A stretch of 64,000 nucleotides of DNA from Streptomyces parvus. Lineage in GTDB: Bacteria; Actinomycetota; Actinomycetes; Streptomycetales; Streptomycetaceae. Shown here one piece after another: positions 21,995 through 31,237 of the stretch (position 1 is the stretch's first letter; the number at the start of each line of letters is the position of its first letter). The DNA is taken from positions 1,674,001 to 1,738,000 of the forward strand of contig NZ_CP135079.1 of the NCBI RefSeq assembly GCF_032121415.1. The letters are read 5' to 3'. The position numbers and the translations under genes are program-made. Under the pieces are notes generated by a model. It did not search any database. It had not been told where the DNA came from and worked only from the letters and a program-made list of their open reading frames with translations.

Positions 21995-23749
21995 GTGCCT
22001 CAACTACGCCTCGCACTGAATCAGATCGACTCGACCGTCGGCGACCTCGCCGGCAACTCCGAGGCGATCGTCCACTGGACCCGGCACGCCGCCGAGCAGG
22101 GCGCCCACCTCGTGGCGTTCCCCGAGATGGTGCTGACCGGATACCCCGTCGAGGACCTGGCCCTGCGGTCGTCCTTCGTCGAGGCCTCGCGGCAGGCGCT
22201 CCGCGCGCTGGCCGCCCGGCTCGACGCGGAGGGCTTCGGCGAACTGCCGGTCGTCGTCGGCTACCTGGACCGCTCCGAGCACGCCGCGGCGCGCTACGGA
22301 CAGCCGGCCGGCTCCCCGCGCAACGCCGCCGCGGTGCTGCACCGCGGCGGGATCGCGCTCAACTTCGCCAAGCACCACCTGCCGAACTACGGCGTCTTCG
22401 ACGAGTTCCGGTACTTCGTGCCGGGCGACTCGATGCCCGTCGTCCGGGTCCACGGCATCGACGTGGCCCTCGCGATCTGCGAGGACCTGTGGCAGGACGG
22501 CGGGCGCGTCCCGGCCGCCCGGTCCGCCGGGGCCGGGCTGCTGCTGTCGATCAACGCCTCGCCGTACGAGCGGGACAAGGACGACACCCGGCTGGAGCTG
22601 GTCCGCAAGCGGGCCCAGGAGGCCGGCTGCACGACGGCCTATCTGGCGATGATCGGCGGTCAGGACGAGCTGGTCTTCGACGGTGACTCGATCGTCGTCG
22701 ACAAGGAGGGCGAGGTCATCGCCCGCGCCCCGCAGTTCTCCGAGGGCAGCGTGATCCTCGACCTGGAGCTGCCCGCCGCGGCGGCCGAGGCGCCTTCGGG
22801 CGTGGTCGACGACGGGCTGCGCATCGACCATGTCGTGCTGTCGGCCGAGCCGGTCGCCGCGTACGAGCCGGAGCTCGCGGGCGGGTACGCGGAGCGGCTG
22901 GAGGACGAGGAGGAGATCTACTCGGCGCTGGTCGTGGGACTCCGCGCGTACGCTGCGAAGAACGGTTTCAGCAGTGTGCTGATCGGCCTCTCCGGCGGGA
23001 TCGACTCGGCGATCTGCGCGGCCATCGCGTGCGATGCGCTCGGTGCGCAGAACGTGTACGGGGTCTCGATGCCGTCGAAGTACTCCTCGGACCACTCCAA
23101 GGGCGACGCGGCCGAGCTGGCGCGGCGTACCGGGCTCAACTTCCGTACGGTTCCGATCGCGCCGATGTTCGACGCGTACATGGAGTCGTTGCAGCTCACG
23201 GGTCTGGCCGAGGAGAACCTCCAGGCCCGGCTGCGGGGCACGACGCTGATGGCCATCTCCAACCAGGAGGGGCAGATCGTGCTGGCACCCGGCAACAAGT
23301 CGGAGCTGGCGGTCGGCTACTCCACGCTCTACGGGGACGCGGTCGGTGCGTACGGGCCGATCAAGGACGTCTACAAGTCGTCGGTGTTCCGCCTGGCGAA
23401 GTGGCGCAACCGGGCGGCGGAGGAGCGGGGGCAGACCCCGCCGATCCCCGAGGCCTCGATCACCAAGCCGCCGAGCGCGGAGCTGCGGCCGGGGCAGGTC
23501 GACACGGACTCGCTGCCGGACTACGAGGTCCTGGACGCGATTTTGGAGCTGTACGTCGACCGGGACCAGGGGATGGATGCCATCGTGGCGGCCGGGTTCG
23601 ACGCGGAACTGGTGGCGAAGACGTTGCGGATGGTGGATACGGCGGAGTACAAGCGGCGCCAGTATCCGCCGGGGACGAAGATCTCGCCCAAGGGGTTCGG
23701 GAAGGACCGGCGGCTGCCGATCACGAATCGCTGGCGCGAGTCGTCCTAG
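21995..23749 (+). CDS. nadE: Glutamine-dependent NAD+ synthetase
   Basis: Makes NAD from deamido-NAD, ATP and glutamine in the cytoplasm, the last step of NAD synthesis. The 584 residues comprise an N-terminal nitrilase-like glutaminase (FPEMVLTGYP with Glu, FAKHHLPNYGVFDE with Lys, and VALAICEDLW with the nucleophilic Cys) and a C-terminal synthetase with the ATP pyrophosphatase loop LSGGIDSA. Later motifs are SKYSSDHSKGDA and LAPGNKSELAVGYSTLYGD. The GTG at 21995 is chosen to match the usual PQLRLALNQ start; the frame is open upstream to 21893. The upstream gap contains a decayed oxidase, so the promoter must be short. Confidence 0.95.
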   Translation: MPQLRLALNQIDSTVGDLAGNSEAIVHWTRHAAEQGAHLVAFPEMVLTGYPVEDLALRSSFVEASRQALRALAARLDAEGFGELPVVVGYLDRSEHAAARYGQPAGSPRNAAAVLHRGGIALNFAKHHLPNYGVFDEFRYFVPGDSMPVVRVHGIDVALAICEDLWQDGGRVPAARSAGAGLLLSINASPYERDKDDTRLELVRKRAQEAGCTTAYLAMIGGQDELVFDGDSIVVDKEGEVIARAPQFSEGSVILDLELPAAAAEAPSGVVDDGLRIDHVVLSAEPVAAYEPELAGGYAERLEDEEEIYSALVVGLRAYAAKNGFSSVLIGLSGGIDSAICAAIACDALGAQNVYGVSMPSKYSSDHSKGDAAELARRTGLNFRTVPIAPMFDAYMESLQLTGLAEENLQARLRGTTLMAISNQEGQIVLAPGNKSELAVGYSTLYGDAVGAYGPIKDVYKSSVFRLAKWRNRAAEERGQTPPIPEASITKPPSAELRPGQVDTDSLPDYEVLDAILELYVDRDQGMDAIVAAGFDAELVAKTLRMVDTAEYKRRQYPPGTKISPKGFGKDRRLPITNRWRESS

Positions 23750-23790
23750 CGGGGGTGGGTGGTTGCCGGGGCGTCCGGCGGCCGCCTTGC

Positions 23791-23873
23791 CCTCGAACGC
23801 CGGACGGGCTGGTTCCCACGTGGGTGTCCGGCCCGTCCGGCGCGTCGGTTCCGTCCTCGAACGCCGGACGGCT
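23791..23873. repeat. Two copies of a dispersed CCTCxAxCGCCGGACGGGCTG repeat, with an inverted half-copy
   Basis: Copies start at 23791 and 23855, with the reverse half-copy GCCCGTCCGGCG at 23831-23842, so RNA from either strand can fold into a hairpin (12-bp arms, 20-base loop with the first copy). A third copy, 23951-23973, lies inside the 3' end of the adjacent MFS gene. Such elements are common between Streptomyces genes and probably act as terminators here, between convergent nadE and the MFS gene. Confidence 0.7.
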
Positions 23874-23888
23874 GAACGGGGCGCCGGG

Positions 23889-25145
23889 CTAGCCGGAGTG
23901 GCCCGACCTGGCCGACGGCGAAGTCACCTCGGGCTCGTCCCGCGTGACGTCCTCCAGCGCCGGACGGGCTGAATGGGCCGCCACGACCCGGGATCCCTTT
24001 CCCTGACCCCGGTCCAGGTAGCCCGCCGTCGCCGCTATCGCCAGGCCCGCCACCGCCAGCACCGCGCCCACGAAGGCAGGCGACGTCCAGCCCCAGCCTG
24101 CCGCTATCGCCACGCCGCCCAGCCATGCGCCGCCCGCGTTGGCCAGGTTGAAGGCGGAGTGGTTGGAGGCGGACGCCAGGGTCGGGGCGTCCTTCGCCTT
24201 GTTCATGACCAGCATCTGGAGCGGGGTCGTCGTCATGAAGCCCACGGCGCCCAGCAGCACCACCATCGCCAGCGCCGCCCACTGCACGTGCACCGTGAAC
24301 GGGAACGCCACGAGGACCACCGCGAGGGCGCCGAGCGAGCCGTACAGCGTCGGGCGCAGCGCGCGGTCCGTGAGCGGGCCCGCGGCCAGGGCGCCCAGGG
24401 TCATGCCGATGCCGAAGAGGGCCAGGACCAGGGTCACGGAGGATTCGCCGAAGCCCATCGCCTTCGTGGTCATGGCCGAGAGGTACGAGTACACGGCGAA
24501 GACCCCGGCGAAGCCGAAGACGGCGGTGAGCAGGCCGAGGAGCACCTGACGGTTGCCGAGGGCGCGCAGTTCGCGGCGGACGTCCTGGTGGGCCTCGACC
24601 GGGATGCGGGGCACCAGGCGGGCCAGGGCCGCCATCGCGGCCAGCCCGATCGCCGCGACGACGAGGAACGTGGCGCGCCAGCCGAGGTGCTGGCCGAGGA
24701 GAGTGGCGGCGGGTACGCCGACGATGTTCGCCACCGTCAGGCCGAGGAACATCGTCGCCACCGCCCGCGCCTGGCGGCCCTCGGAGACCAGCCGGGCGGC
24801 GACCACCGCCCCGACGCCGAAGAACGCGCCGTGCGGGAGGCCTGCGAGGAGGCGGCCCGCGACCAGCCAGCCGAAGTCCGGGGCGAGCGCGGAGGCCAGG
24901 TTGCCGACGGTGAAGAGCGCCATCAGCGCCAGGAGCATGCTCTTGCGCGGGATGCGGGAGCCGAGGCCGGTGAGGAGCGGTGCGCCTAGGACGACGCCGA
25001 TCGCGTACGCAGACACGAGGTATCCGGCGGTGGGCACGGACGTGCCGAGGTCGTCCGCCACGTTGGGCAGCAGGCCCATCATGACGAACTCCGTCGTGCC
25101 TATGCCGAAGGCGCTCACGGCCAGGGCGAGGAGGGCCAGGGGCAT
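23889..25145 (-). CDS. MFS drug-resistance transporter (DHA1, AraJ/Cmx-like)
   Basis: Twelve-helix exporter of 418 residues. It opens directly with helix 1 (LALLALAVSAFGIGTTEFVM), typical of the AraJ/YdhP/chloramphenicol-efflux branch. Motif A is GSRIPRKSMLL, and the helix 4-5 motif C-like segment is present. The last 30 or so residues, after GYLDRGQG, are partly written by a copy of the dispersed repeat (AHSARPALEDV), suggesting that the original stop was lost and the protein extended. The substrate is unknown. The start is near the end of the hydrophobic helix, with GAAAGGCT just upstream. Confidence 0.9.
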   Translation of the reverse strand: MPLALLALAVSAFGIGTTEFVMMGLLPNVADDLGTSVPTAGYLVSAYAIGVVLGAPLLTGLGSRIPRKSMLLALMALFTVGNLASALAPDFGWLVAGRLLAGLPHGAFFGVGAVVAARLVSEGRQARAVATMFLGLTVANIVGVPAATLLGQHLGWRATFLVVAAIGLAAMAALARLVPRIPVEAHQDVRRELRALGNRQVLLGLLTAVFGFAGVFAVYSYLSAMTTKAMGFGESSVTLVLALFGIGMTLGALAAGPLTDRALRPTLYGSLGALAVVLVAFPFTVHVQWAALAMVVLLGAVGFMTTTPLQMLVMNKAKDAPTLASASNHSAFNLANAGGAWLGGVAIAAGWGWTSPAFVGAVLAVAGLAIAATAGYLDRGQGKGSRVVAAHSARPALEDVTRDEPEVTSPSARSGHSG

Positions 25146-25305
25146 GGGGAGAGCCTTTCGCGGTCACGCGGGTCAGGGGCAGAACGAAGCCGTCGCCTCG
25201 GCGGGGACGCCGGGCGACGGCTGAGTCCTCTTTATGTATGCGACTGGAACAAATTGTCGCAGACGTTTTGTGCCACGCGGTGAACGGACGGTTGCGTGGC
25301 CGTGA

Positions 25306-26331
25306 TCACAGCCTCACGCGGGCCGCGATCGGGAGGTGGTCGCTGTCGGTCGCCGCGAGGGTCCAGGAGGCCATCGGCTCGACGCCCTTGACCATGATCT
25401 GGTCGATCCGGGCCATCGGGAACGAGGCGGGCCAGCTGAAACCGAAGCCGTCGCCCGCCGCGCCCTGGGTGGAGCGCATCTGCGCGGTGACCGCGTTCAG
25501 CGAGCGGTCGTTCATCGTGCCGTTCAGGTCGCCGAGCAGGACGACGCGCTCCACGCGTTCGTCGGCGATGGCCTCGCCGAGCGCGTCGGCGCTGTCGTCG
25601 CGCTGGTTGGCGGTGAACCCGGCGTGCAGCTTCACACGGACGGACGGCAGGTGGGCCACGTACACCGCGACCTCGCCCCGCGGGGTCTTCACCGTCGAGC
25701 GCATCGCCCGGGTCCAGCCCATCTTGATGTCGACCGGCTTGGTGTCGGCCAGCGGGTACTTGCTCCAGAGGCCCACGGTTCCCTGGACCGAGTGGTACGG
25801 GTAGCGGCCGGCCAGCGACTTCTCGTACGTGGAGACCTGCCGGCCCGGAAGCTCCTGGAGGGCCACGACGTCCGCCCCGGAGCCGGCGACCTGCTGGGCG
25901 GTCCCCTCGGGGTCGGGGTTGCCCGCGTTGACGTTGTGGGTGGCGACGGTGAGGTCGCCGCCGCCGCCGGACTTGTCGGTGAGCAGGCCGCCGAAGACGT
26001 TGAGCCAGACCACGGCGGGCAGCAGGAGCGCGATCAGTGCGGTCGCGGAGCGCCGCAGCAGGCCCAGGACCAGCAGCACCGGGATGAAGAGCGCGACCCA
26101 CGGCAGGAACGTCTCGATGAGGCTGCCGAGGTTGCCGAGGCGGTTGGGAATCTGCGCGTGGACGACCATCAGCAGGGTCAGCAGCACCGAACAGAGGGCC
26201 AGGAGGATGCCTCGCCGCCAGACGCCCCGGTCGTTTCTCAGCCGGGCCCACAGGACCCGGAAGCGGGATCCGCGGGCCCCGGGCTGCTCCGCGCTGCCGT
26301 TGTCCGTGTCCGCTCCGTACGCCTGCACCAT
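25306..26331 (-). CDS. Membrane-anchored endonuclease/exonuclease/phosphatase (EEP) family protein
   Basis: Protein of 341 residues. Three membrane helices lie in residues about 35-120 (IPVLLVLGLL and neighbours), with an EEP-fold domain behind them. The fold's signatures are ATHNVNAGNPD, ALQELPG (metal-binding Glu), VAHLPSVRV, LLGDLNGTMND and the final TDSDHLPI (catalytic Asp-His). The catalytic domain should face outward. Family members hydrolyse phosphodiesters of DNA or phospholipids such as sphingomyelin, or act as phosphatases; the substrate cannot be chosen from sequence. It stands alone, upstream of the MFS gene on the same strand with a 160-bp AT-richer gap between. Confidence 0.85.
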   Translation of the reverse strand: MVQAYGADTDNGSAEQPGARGSRFRVLWARLRNDRGVWRRGILLALCSVLLTLLMVVHAQIPNRLGNLGSLIETFLPWVALFIPVLLVLGLLRRSATALIALLLPAVVWLNVFGGLLTDKSGGGGDLTVATHNVNAGNPDPEGTAQQVAGSGADVVALQELPGRQVSTYEKSLAGRYPYHSVQGTVGLWSKYPLADTKPVDIKMGWTRAMRSTVKTPRGEVAVYVAHLPSVRVKLHAGFTANQRDDSADALGEAIADERVERVVLLGDLNGTMNDRSLNAVTAQMRSTQGAAGDGFGFSWPASFPMARIDQIMVKGVEPMASWTLAATDSDHLPIAARVRL

Positions 26332-26561
26332 CGCGCTGTCCTCACTGCCTTGCCCTGCACATCGCCGCGCCCTCGACCCTAGGTGATGAGCGGCGTCTTT
26401 CCCGCCGTCGACCTACCGGCCCGCCGGGCCGCCGACATGGCGGCCCCTCCGGTGTCCCGTCTCCGACGACCGTACGGGGATCCCGTACGGAGACCAGGAC
26501 GACGGAGCCGGGACGACGGGTTCCGGGCCGGGGCCGACCGGTGGCGCTTGTGACAGAACGA

Positions 26562-27329
26562 TCACACTCGTGCCGTGGGGGCGAGTCCCTGCAGCAGGGC
26601 GGTGATGATGCGGTCCGCGAGGTCGTCCGGCAGCGGCGCGTCGGGGCGGTGCACCGCACGGACGAGCATGGGGCCGACGAAGAGGTCGTCGATCAGCTCC
26701 ACGTCGAGGTCGTCGCGCAGCTCTCCGGCGGCCACCGCGCGCCGCACCGCCTCCTGCATCGCGACGCGGCGGGGGGTGATGACCGTGCCCTGGTACTCGT
26801 CCCACAGCTTCGGGTGGCTCTTCATCTGAGCGAAGATGTTGTGCAGCAGCGCCGAGGAGCGCTGGGCGAGGCCCCGGGTGCGCAGGGATTCCAGCATGAC
26901 GCGGAGGTCGGCGAGGCCCTCGGTGCCGGAGACCGGCGGGTCGTCGGGCTCCATGTCCCGTACGACGTCGACGAAGAGCTCCTCCTTTCCCGACCAGCGG
27001 CGGTAGATCGTGGCCTTGCCGACGCCCGCCGTGCGTGCGATGCGCTCGATGGAGAGGCCCGCGAGCGGTTCGCCCGCCTCCAGGAGGGCGATGACGGCGT
27101 CCAGGATCGCCCGCTCCGCCGCGGCGGAGCGGGGGCGTCCGCGGCGGGGCTCCGCGTCCGGCGACCCGCCCGGAGCCCCGGCCGGAACCTCTTCCGACGT
27201 CCCGGGCGACGGGTCGCCCCCCTTCCGTGCGCCGTGCCGGACCCGCTCGCCGTCCTGGCCTTGCACCGTGAAGCCGCCTCTCGTCGCGCCGTCGCCATCC
27301 CTCGTACGTCCGCAGTACGTTCCGCGCAC
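26562..27329 (-). CDS. TetR-family regulator of the upstream MFS exporter
   Basis: Regulator with a TetR HTH (LSIERIARTAGVGKATIYRR). A long unstructured N-terminal segment rich in Gly, Pro and charged residues precedes it, ending in RRGRPRSAAAERAILD. Starts at GTG 27329 and GTG 27266 are both possible, neither with a strong ribosome-binding site; the shorter gives 234 residues. The C-terminal part (LLHNIFAQMKSHPKLWDEYQ) matches the TetR_C group often paired with drug pumps. It is downstream of, and cotranscribable with, the DHA2 gene. The palindrome at 29026 in front of that gene is its likely binding site. Confidence 0.88.
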   Translation of the reverse strand: MRGTYCGRTRDGDGATRGGFTVQGQDGERVRHGARKGGDPSPGTSEEVPAGAPGGSPDAEPRRGRPRSAAAERAILDAVIALLEAGEPLAGLSIERIARTAGVGKATIYRRWSGKEELFVDVVRDMEPDDPPVSGTEGLADLRVMLESLRTRGLAQRSSALLHNIFAQMKSHPKLWDEYQGTVITPRRVAMQEAVRRAVAAGELRDDLDVELIDDLFVGPMLVRAVHRPDAPLPDDLADRIITALLQGLAPTARV

Positions 27330-27393
27330 GTCCGTCGCCCCGATTCTCGCCGACCCAGGGGGCGCGGATCGACGGCCTCGTCGGGTCAGCGGC

Positions 27394-29001
27394 TCAGCGG
27401 GTCAGCTGTTCCGCCGGGGGGCGGGCTTCCTCGGTGGCCCCGGGCGTGGCCGGGGGCCGGCCCGGCAGGAACAGGCCGACGACCACGGCGCCGATCAGGG
27501 CGACGGCCGCCGAGCCGAGCGCGGTCACGTGCATGGCGCTGATGAACGCGTCGTTGGCGGCGACGACCAGGGGTTTTCCGGCCACCGGGCCGAGCTTCTC
27601 GGCGACGCCGAGCGTGGCCTCGATGGACTCGCCCGCCACGTCCCGGGCCCCGGCCGGGACCGCGCCGAGGTGGCCCTCGATGTCGCCCCGGTAGACGGTG
27701 GAGAGCACCGAGCCGAGGACCGCGATGCCGAGCGCCCCGCCGACCTGGCGGAAGGTGTTGTTGACGGCCGAACCGGAACCCGCCTTCTCGCGGGGCAGCG
27801 CCTGCATCACGGCGACGGTGACGGGCGGCATGATGTGCGCCATCCCGGTGCCCTGGACGAAGAAGACGAGGCACATCACCCATACCGGCGTACCGGCGTC
27901 GAACAGGGCGAACGAGGCGAGTCCGGCCGCGACGAGAAGCATGCCGGCCGTGCAGACCGCGCGGGCGCCGAAGCGGTCGACGACCAGCCGGGCCCGGGGC
28001 GCGAAGATCATCTGGGCGGCCGCGAGCGGAACGATCAGCAGACCCGACTCCAGGGCCGTGTAGCCGCGCACGCTCTGGAGGTAGAAGGCGGAGAAGAAGG
28101 TCACGCCCATGAGGGCGAAGAAGACCAGCGCTATGGCGGCGACGGCGGCGGAGAACGCGGGCTTCCGGAAGTACGTGATGTCGATGGCCGGGTGGCTGCT
28201 GCGCTTCTCGTGCCAGACGAATCCGGCCAGCACGAGCAGCCCGCCGGCGATGGCGAGGAGGACGGTGGTGTCGGTGAAGTCGGCCAGTTCGCCGCCCCGG
28301 ATGATGCCGTACACCAGCAGGACCAGGCCCACGATGGAGAGCGCGACGCCCAGCGGGTCGACCTTTCCGGGCTTCGGGTCGCGGGAGTCGGGGACCAGGA
28401 CCGCCATGGCGATCAGGGCGAGGACGACCACGGGGACGTTCACCAGGAAGATCGAGCCCCACCAGAAGTGCTCCAGGAGCAGTCCGCCGGTGATCGGGCC
28501 GATGGCGATGCCGAGGCCGACGCTGCCCGCCCAGATGCCGATGGCCTTGGGCTGCTCGTCGCGCTCGAAGACGTTCATCAGGACGGCGAGGGTGGCGGGC
28601 ATCACGAAGGCGGCGCCGAAGCCCATCAGCGCCCGCCAGGTGATGAGCTCATCGGGCGAGGTGGAGAAGGCGGCCAGGGCGGAGCCGACGCCGAAGACCA
28701 GGATGCCGGCGAGGAGGACCTTCTTGCGGCCGATCCGGTCGCCGAGCAGGCCCGCGGTGAACAGCAGGCCGGCGAAGACGAGCGTGTAGGAGTTGATCGC
28801 CCACTCCAGCTCGCTCTGGGTGGCGCCGATGCCGGTGGGGGCGGGGCTGGCGATCGTCTTGACCGCGACGTTCAGGATCGAGTTGTCCAGCACCACGATG
28901 AGCAGGCTGAACATGAGGACGGCGAGGATCCACCAGCGGCGGCGGTGGATCGCCTCGGGAACACGGGGCACGGCGGCGGGAGCGCCGGACGGTATGGGCA
29001 T
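27394..29001 (-). CDS. DHA2-family MFS drug exporter
   Basis: Proton antiporter of 535 residues with about 14 helices. Helix 1 carries [19 protein letters not shown] with the D-x-S/T-x-x-N pattern of the QacA/LfrA branch, and motif A appears as [11 protein letters not shown]. The C-terminal tail is proline/threonine-rich. ATG 29001 is followed by a normal cytoplasmic start, MPIPSG. The leader contains a 19-bp palindrome, and a TetR gene follows in the same direction. This is a self-contained inducible efflux unit; the substrate is unknown, perhaps a lipophilic cation or an antibiotic. Confidence 0.92.
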   Translation of the reverse strand: MPIPSGAPAAVPRVPEAIHRRRWWILAVLMFSLLIVVLDNSILNVAVKTIASPAPTGIGATQSELEWAINSYTLVFAGLLFTAGLLGDRIGRKKVLLAGILVFGVGSALAAFSTSPDELITWRALMGFGAAFVMPATLAVLMNVFERDEQPKAIGIWAGSVGLGIAIGPITGGLLLEHFWWGSIFLVNVPVVVLALIAMAVLVPDSRDPKPGKVDPLGVALSIVGLVLLVYGIIRGGELADFTDTTVLLAIAGGLLVLAGFVWHEKRSSHPAIDITYFRKPAFSAAVAAIALVFFALMGVTFFSAFYLQSVRGYTALESGLLIVPLAAAQMIFAPRARLVVDRFGARAVCTAGMLLVAAGLASFALFDAGTPVWVMCLVFFVQGTGMAHIMPPVTVAVMQALPREKAGSGSAVNNTFRQVGGALGIAVLGSVLSTVYRGDIEGHLGAVPAGARDVAGESIEATLGVAEKLGPVAGKPLVVAANDAFISAMHVTALGSAAVALIGAVVVGLFLPGRPPATPGATEEARPPAEQLTR

Positions 29002-29025
29002 GCGGAGAGTCTAGACCCCGTTTCG

Positions 29026-29044
29026 ATACGAGACCGTCTCGTAT
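29026..29044. promoter_or_regulatory. TetR operator ATACGAGACCGTCTCGTAT
   Basis: Perfect 9-bp arms around one base, 25 bp before the ATG of the DHA2 exporter gene, in an AT-rich patch (29020-29060) that is probably its promoter. Length and symmetry fit the TetR family, and the regulator gene at 26562 is the natural candidate. Confidence 0.75.
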
Positions 29045-29192
29045 TGTTAAAGCTTTCCCCAATGAGGCCGTACGAGGCCGTACGGAGGGGTGTGTGCGGG
29101 CCCACTTCACGAGGGGCGGGGCGGGATGCCACCATGGAAGGGATCCGGGGACGCCGTCAGGGCGCCTCGAGATGACGAAGGAGCCGTTGGCC

Positions 29193-30062
29193 ATGTCGCT
29201 TCAGGCTGCGCAGAATCAGTCCTCCCCCGCCGACAGCAGCAAAGCGCTGTACGGAGGGAAGTCCACCCGCCGCATCACCGTCCACGACATCGCCGCCGCC
29301 ACCGAGCGCGGCGAGAAGTGGCCCATGCTCACCGCGTACGACGCGATGACCGCGTCCGTCTTCGACGAGGCCGGGATCCCGGTCATGCTCGTCGGGGACT
29401 CGATGGGCAACGTCCACCTCGGTTACGAGACCACCGTGCCTGTCACGATGGACGAGATCGCCATGCTGTCCGCCGCCGTCGTCCGGGGCACCAAGCGCGC
29501 CATGGTCGTCGCCGACCTGCCCTTCGGCTCGTACCAGGAAGGCCCCGTACAGGCACTCCGCAACGCCACCCGGCTGATCAAGGAGTCGGGCGTCGGCGCG
29601 GTCAAGCTGGAGGGCGGCGAGCGGTCCCACGAACAGATCCGGCTGCTGGTCGAGGCCGGTATCCCGGTCATGGCCCACATCGGCCTGACCCCCCAGTCCG
29701 TCAACGCGATGGGCTACCGGGTCCAGGGCCGCGGCGAGGAGGCCGCCCAGCAGTTGCTGCGGGACGCCAAGGCCGTCCAGGACGCGGGTGCGTTCGCCGT
29801 CGTGCTGGAGCTGGTCCCCGCCGAGCTGGCCGCCGAGGTCACCCGTACGCTGCACATCCCGACCATCGGCATCGGCGCCGGTGCCGGGACCGACGCGCAG
29901 GTGCTCGTCTACACGGACATGGTCGGGCTGACCGGCGGCAAGGTGCCGCGCTTCACCAAGCAGTACGCGAATCTGCGCCGGGTCCTCGGCGACGCGGCGA
30001 AGGAGTTCGCCGACGAGGTCGTCGGGGGCACGTTCCCGGCGGCGGAGCACACCTTCCACTGA
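29193..30062 (+). CDS. panB: 3-methyl-2-oxobutanoate hydroxymethyltransferase
   Basis: First enzyme of pantothenate synthesis. It adds a hydroxymethyl group from 5,10-methylenetetrahydrofolate to ketoisovalerate, using a metal. The frame reads 289 residues from ATG 29193 and shows PanB signatures: MLTAYDAMTASVFDEAG, LVGDSMGNVHLGYETT (metal-binding Asp), VKLEGGE, MAHIGLTPQS, and IGIGAGAGTDAQVLVYTDM. AAGGAG lies about ten bases before 29193; a second ATG at 29172 has weaker support. It is cytoplasmic and probably monocistronic, with a perfect terminator hairpin 60 bp downstream. Confidence 0.95.
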   Translation: MSLQAAQNQSSPADSSKALYGGKSTRRITVHDIAAATERGEKWPMLTAYDAMTASVFDEAGIPVMLVGDSMGNVHLGYETTVPVTMDEIAMLSAAVVRGTKRAMVVADLPFGSYQEGPVQALRNATRLIKESGVGAVKLEGGERSHEQIRLLVEAGIPVMAHIGLTPQSVNAMGYRVQGRGEEAAQQLLRDAKAVQDAGAFAVVLELVPAELAAEVTRTLHIPTIGIGAGAGTDAQVLVYTDMVGLTGGKVPRFTKQYANLRRVLGDAAKEFADEVVGGTFPAAEHTFH

Positions 30063-30120
30063 TCCACCCGGTCGCCGCCGCTGCTCGACAGCGGCGCCCA
30101 CCAGCCATTTCCCGCACCAC

Positions 30121-30157
30121 CGACAGCCCGCCGACATCCCCCATCGGCGGGCTGTCG
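30121..30157 (+). terminator. panB terminator
   Basis: A perfect 14-bp stem, CGACAGCCCGCCGA at 30121-30134 and its complement at 30144-30157, around a nine-base loop. A further copy of the right arm (TGTCGGCGGGCTGTCGG) follows near 30174-30190, giving an alternative partner for the left arm. Confidence 0.8.
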
Positions 30158-30223
30158 CGCGTCCGGAGCCCGTGTCGGCGGGCTGTCGGTGAGCTGTCGG
30201 TGGGCGCTGGTCTGCTGGTGCAC

Positions 30224-31237
30224 ATGGAACGAATCGACAAGAACCCCAGCAGCGGCCGGAACGCCGTCGAGGTGCGGGGGCTGGTCAAGCACTACGGCGA
30301 GACCAAAGCTCTGGACGGCGTGGACCTCGATGTGCGCGAAGGCACCGTCCTCGGTGTGCTCGGCCCCAACGGCGCGGGCAAGACCACCCTCGTACGCTGC
30401 CTGTCCACCCTGATCACCCCCGACGCCGGCCACGCGGTCGTCGCGGGTTACGACGTGGTGAAGCAGCCCCGGCAGCTCCGCCGCACCATCGGCCTCACCG
30501 GGCAGTACGCCTCGGTCGACGAGAAGCTCTCCGGCCGGGAGAACCTCTACATGATCGGGCGGCTGCTCGATCTGCCCCGCAAGCAGGCCCGGGCCCGCGC
30601 CGACGAGCTGCTGGAGCGGTTCTCGCTCACCGAGGCGGCCAAGCGGGCGTGCATGGAGTACTCCGGCGGGATGCGCCGCCGCCTCGACCTGGCCGCCTCG
30701 ATGATCGGCAGCCCGGCCGTGCTGTATCTGGACGAGCCGACGACGGGGCTCGACCCCCGGACCCGTAACGAGGTCTGGGACGAGGTGCAGCGGATGGTCG
30801 CCGAGGGCGCCACCGTCCTGCTGACCACGCAGTACATGGAGGAGGCCGAGCAGCTCGCCAAGGAGCTGACGGTCATCGACCGGGGGAAGATCATCGCCCG
30901 GGGCGGGGTCGACGAGCTGAAGGCCAAGGTCGGCGGCCGCACCCTGCACATCCGGCCCTCGGACCCGGCGGAGCTGGCCGCGATGGCGCAGGCGATCCGG
31001 GACGCCGGGCTCGACGGTGTCGCCGGGGTCCAGGCCGTAGGGGACGAGGGGCTGCTGTACGTGCCGATCCTCAGCGACGAGCAGCTGACCGCCGTCATCG
31101 GGCTGCTGGGCGTGCGCGGCTTCTCGCTGGCCCATGTCTCCACCGCCCTGCCCAGCCTGGACGAGGTGTTCCTCGCGATCACCGGCGACAAGGCCGCCCC
31201 CCTCTCCGACCCGGCTCCCCAGGAGGTCGCCGCATGA
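30224..31237 (+). CDS. DrrA-type ABC exporter ATPase
   Basis: ATP-binding subunit of 337 residues. Walker A is GPNGAGKTT near residue 48, the signature is YSGGMRRRLDLA, and Walker B is VLYLDEPTTGLD. The DrrA-specific C-terminal extension of about 100 residues ends with the typical LPSLDEVFLAITG. Its partner membrane gene overlaps by four bases (ATGA). Such pairs export drugs or lipophilic compounds. There is no strong ribosome-binding site before ATG 30224. The adjacent SARP-like regulator is convergent with the pair and may be unrelated to it. Confidence 0.93.
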   Translation: MERIDKNPSSGRNAVEVRGLVKHYGETKALDGVDLDVREGTVLGVLGPNGAGKTTLVRCLSTLITPDAGHAVVAGYDVVKQPRQLRRTIGLTGQYASVDEKLSGRENLYMIGRLLDLPRKQARARADELLERFSLTEAAKRACMEYSGGMRRRLDLAASMIGSPAVLYLDEPTTGLDPRTRNEVWDEVQRMVAEGATVLLTTQYMEEAEQLAKELTVIDRGKIIARGGVDELKAKVGGRTLHIRPSDPAELAAMAQAIRDAGLDGVAGVQAVGDEGLLYVPILSDEQLTAVIGLLGVRGFSLAHVSTALPSLDEVFLAITGDKAAPLSDPAPQEVAA

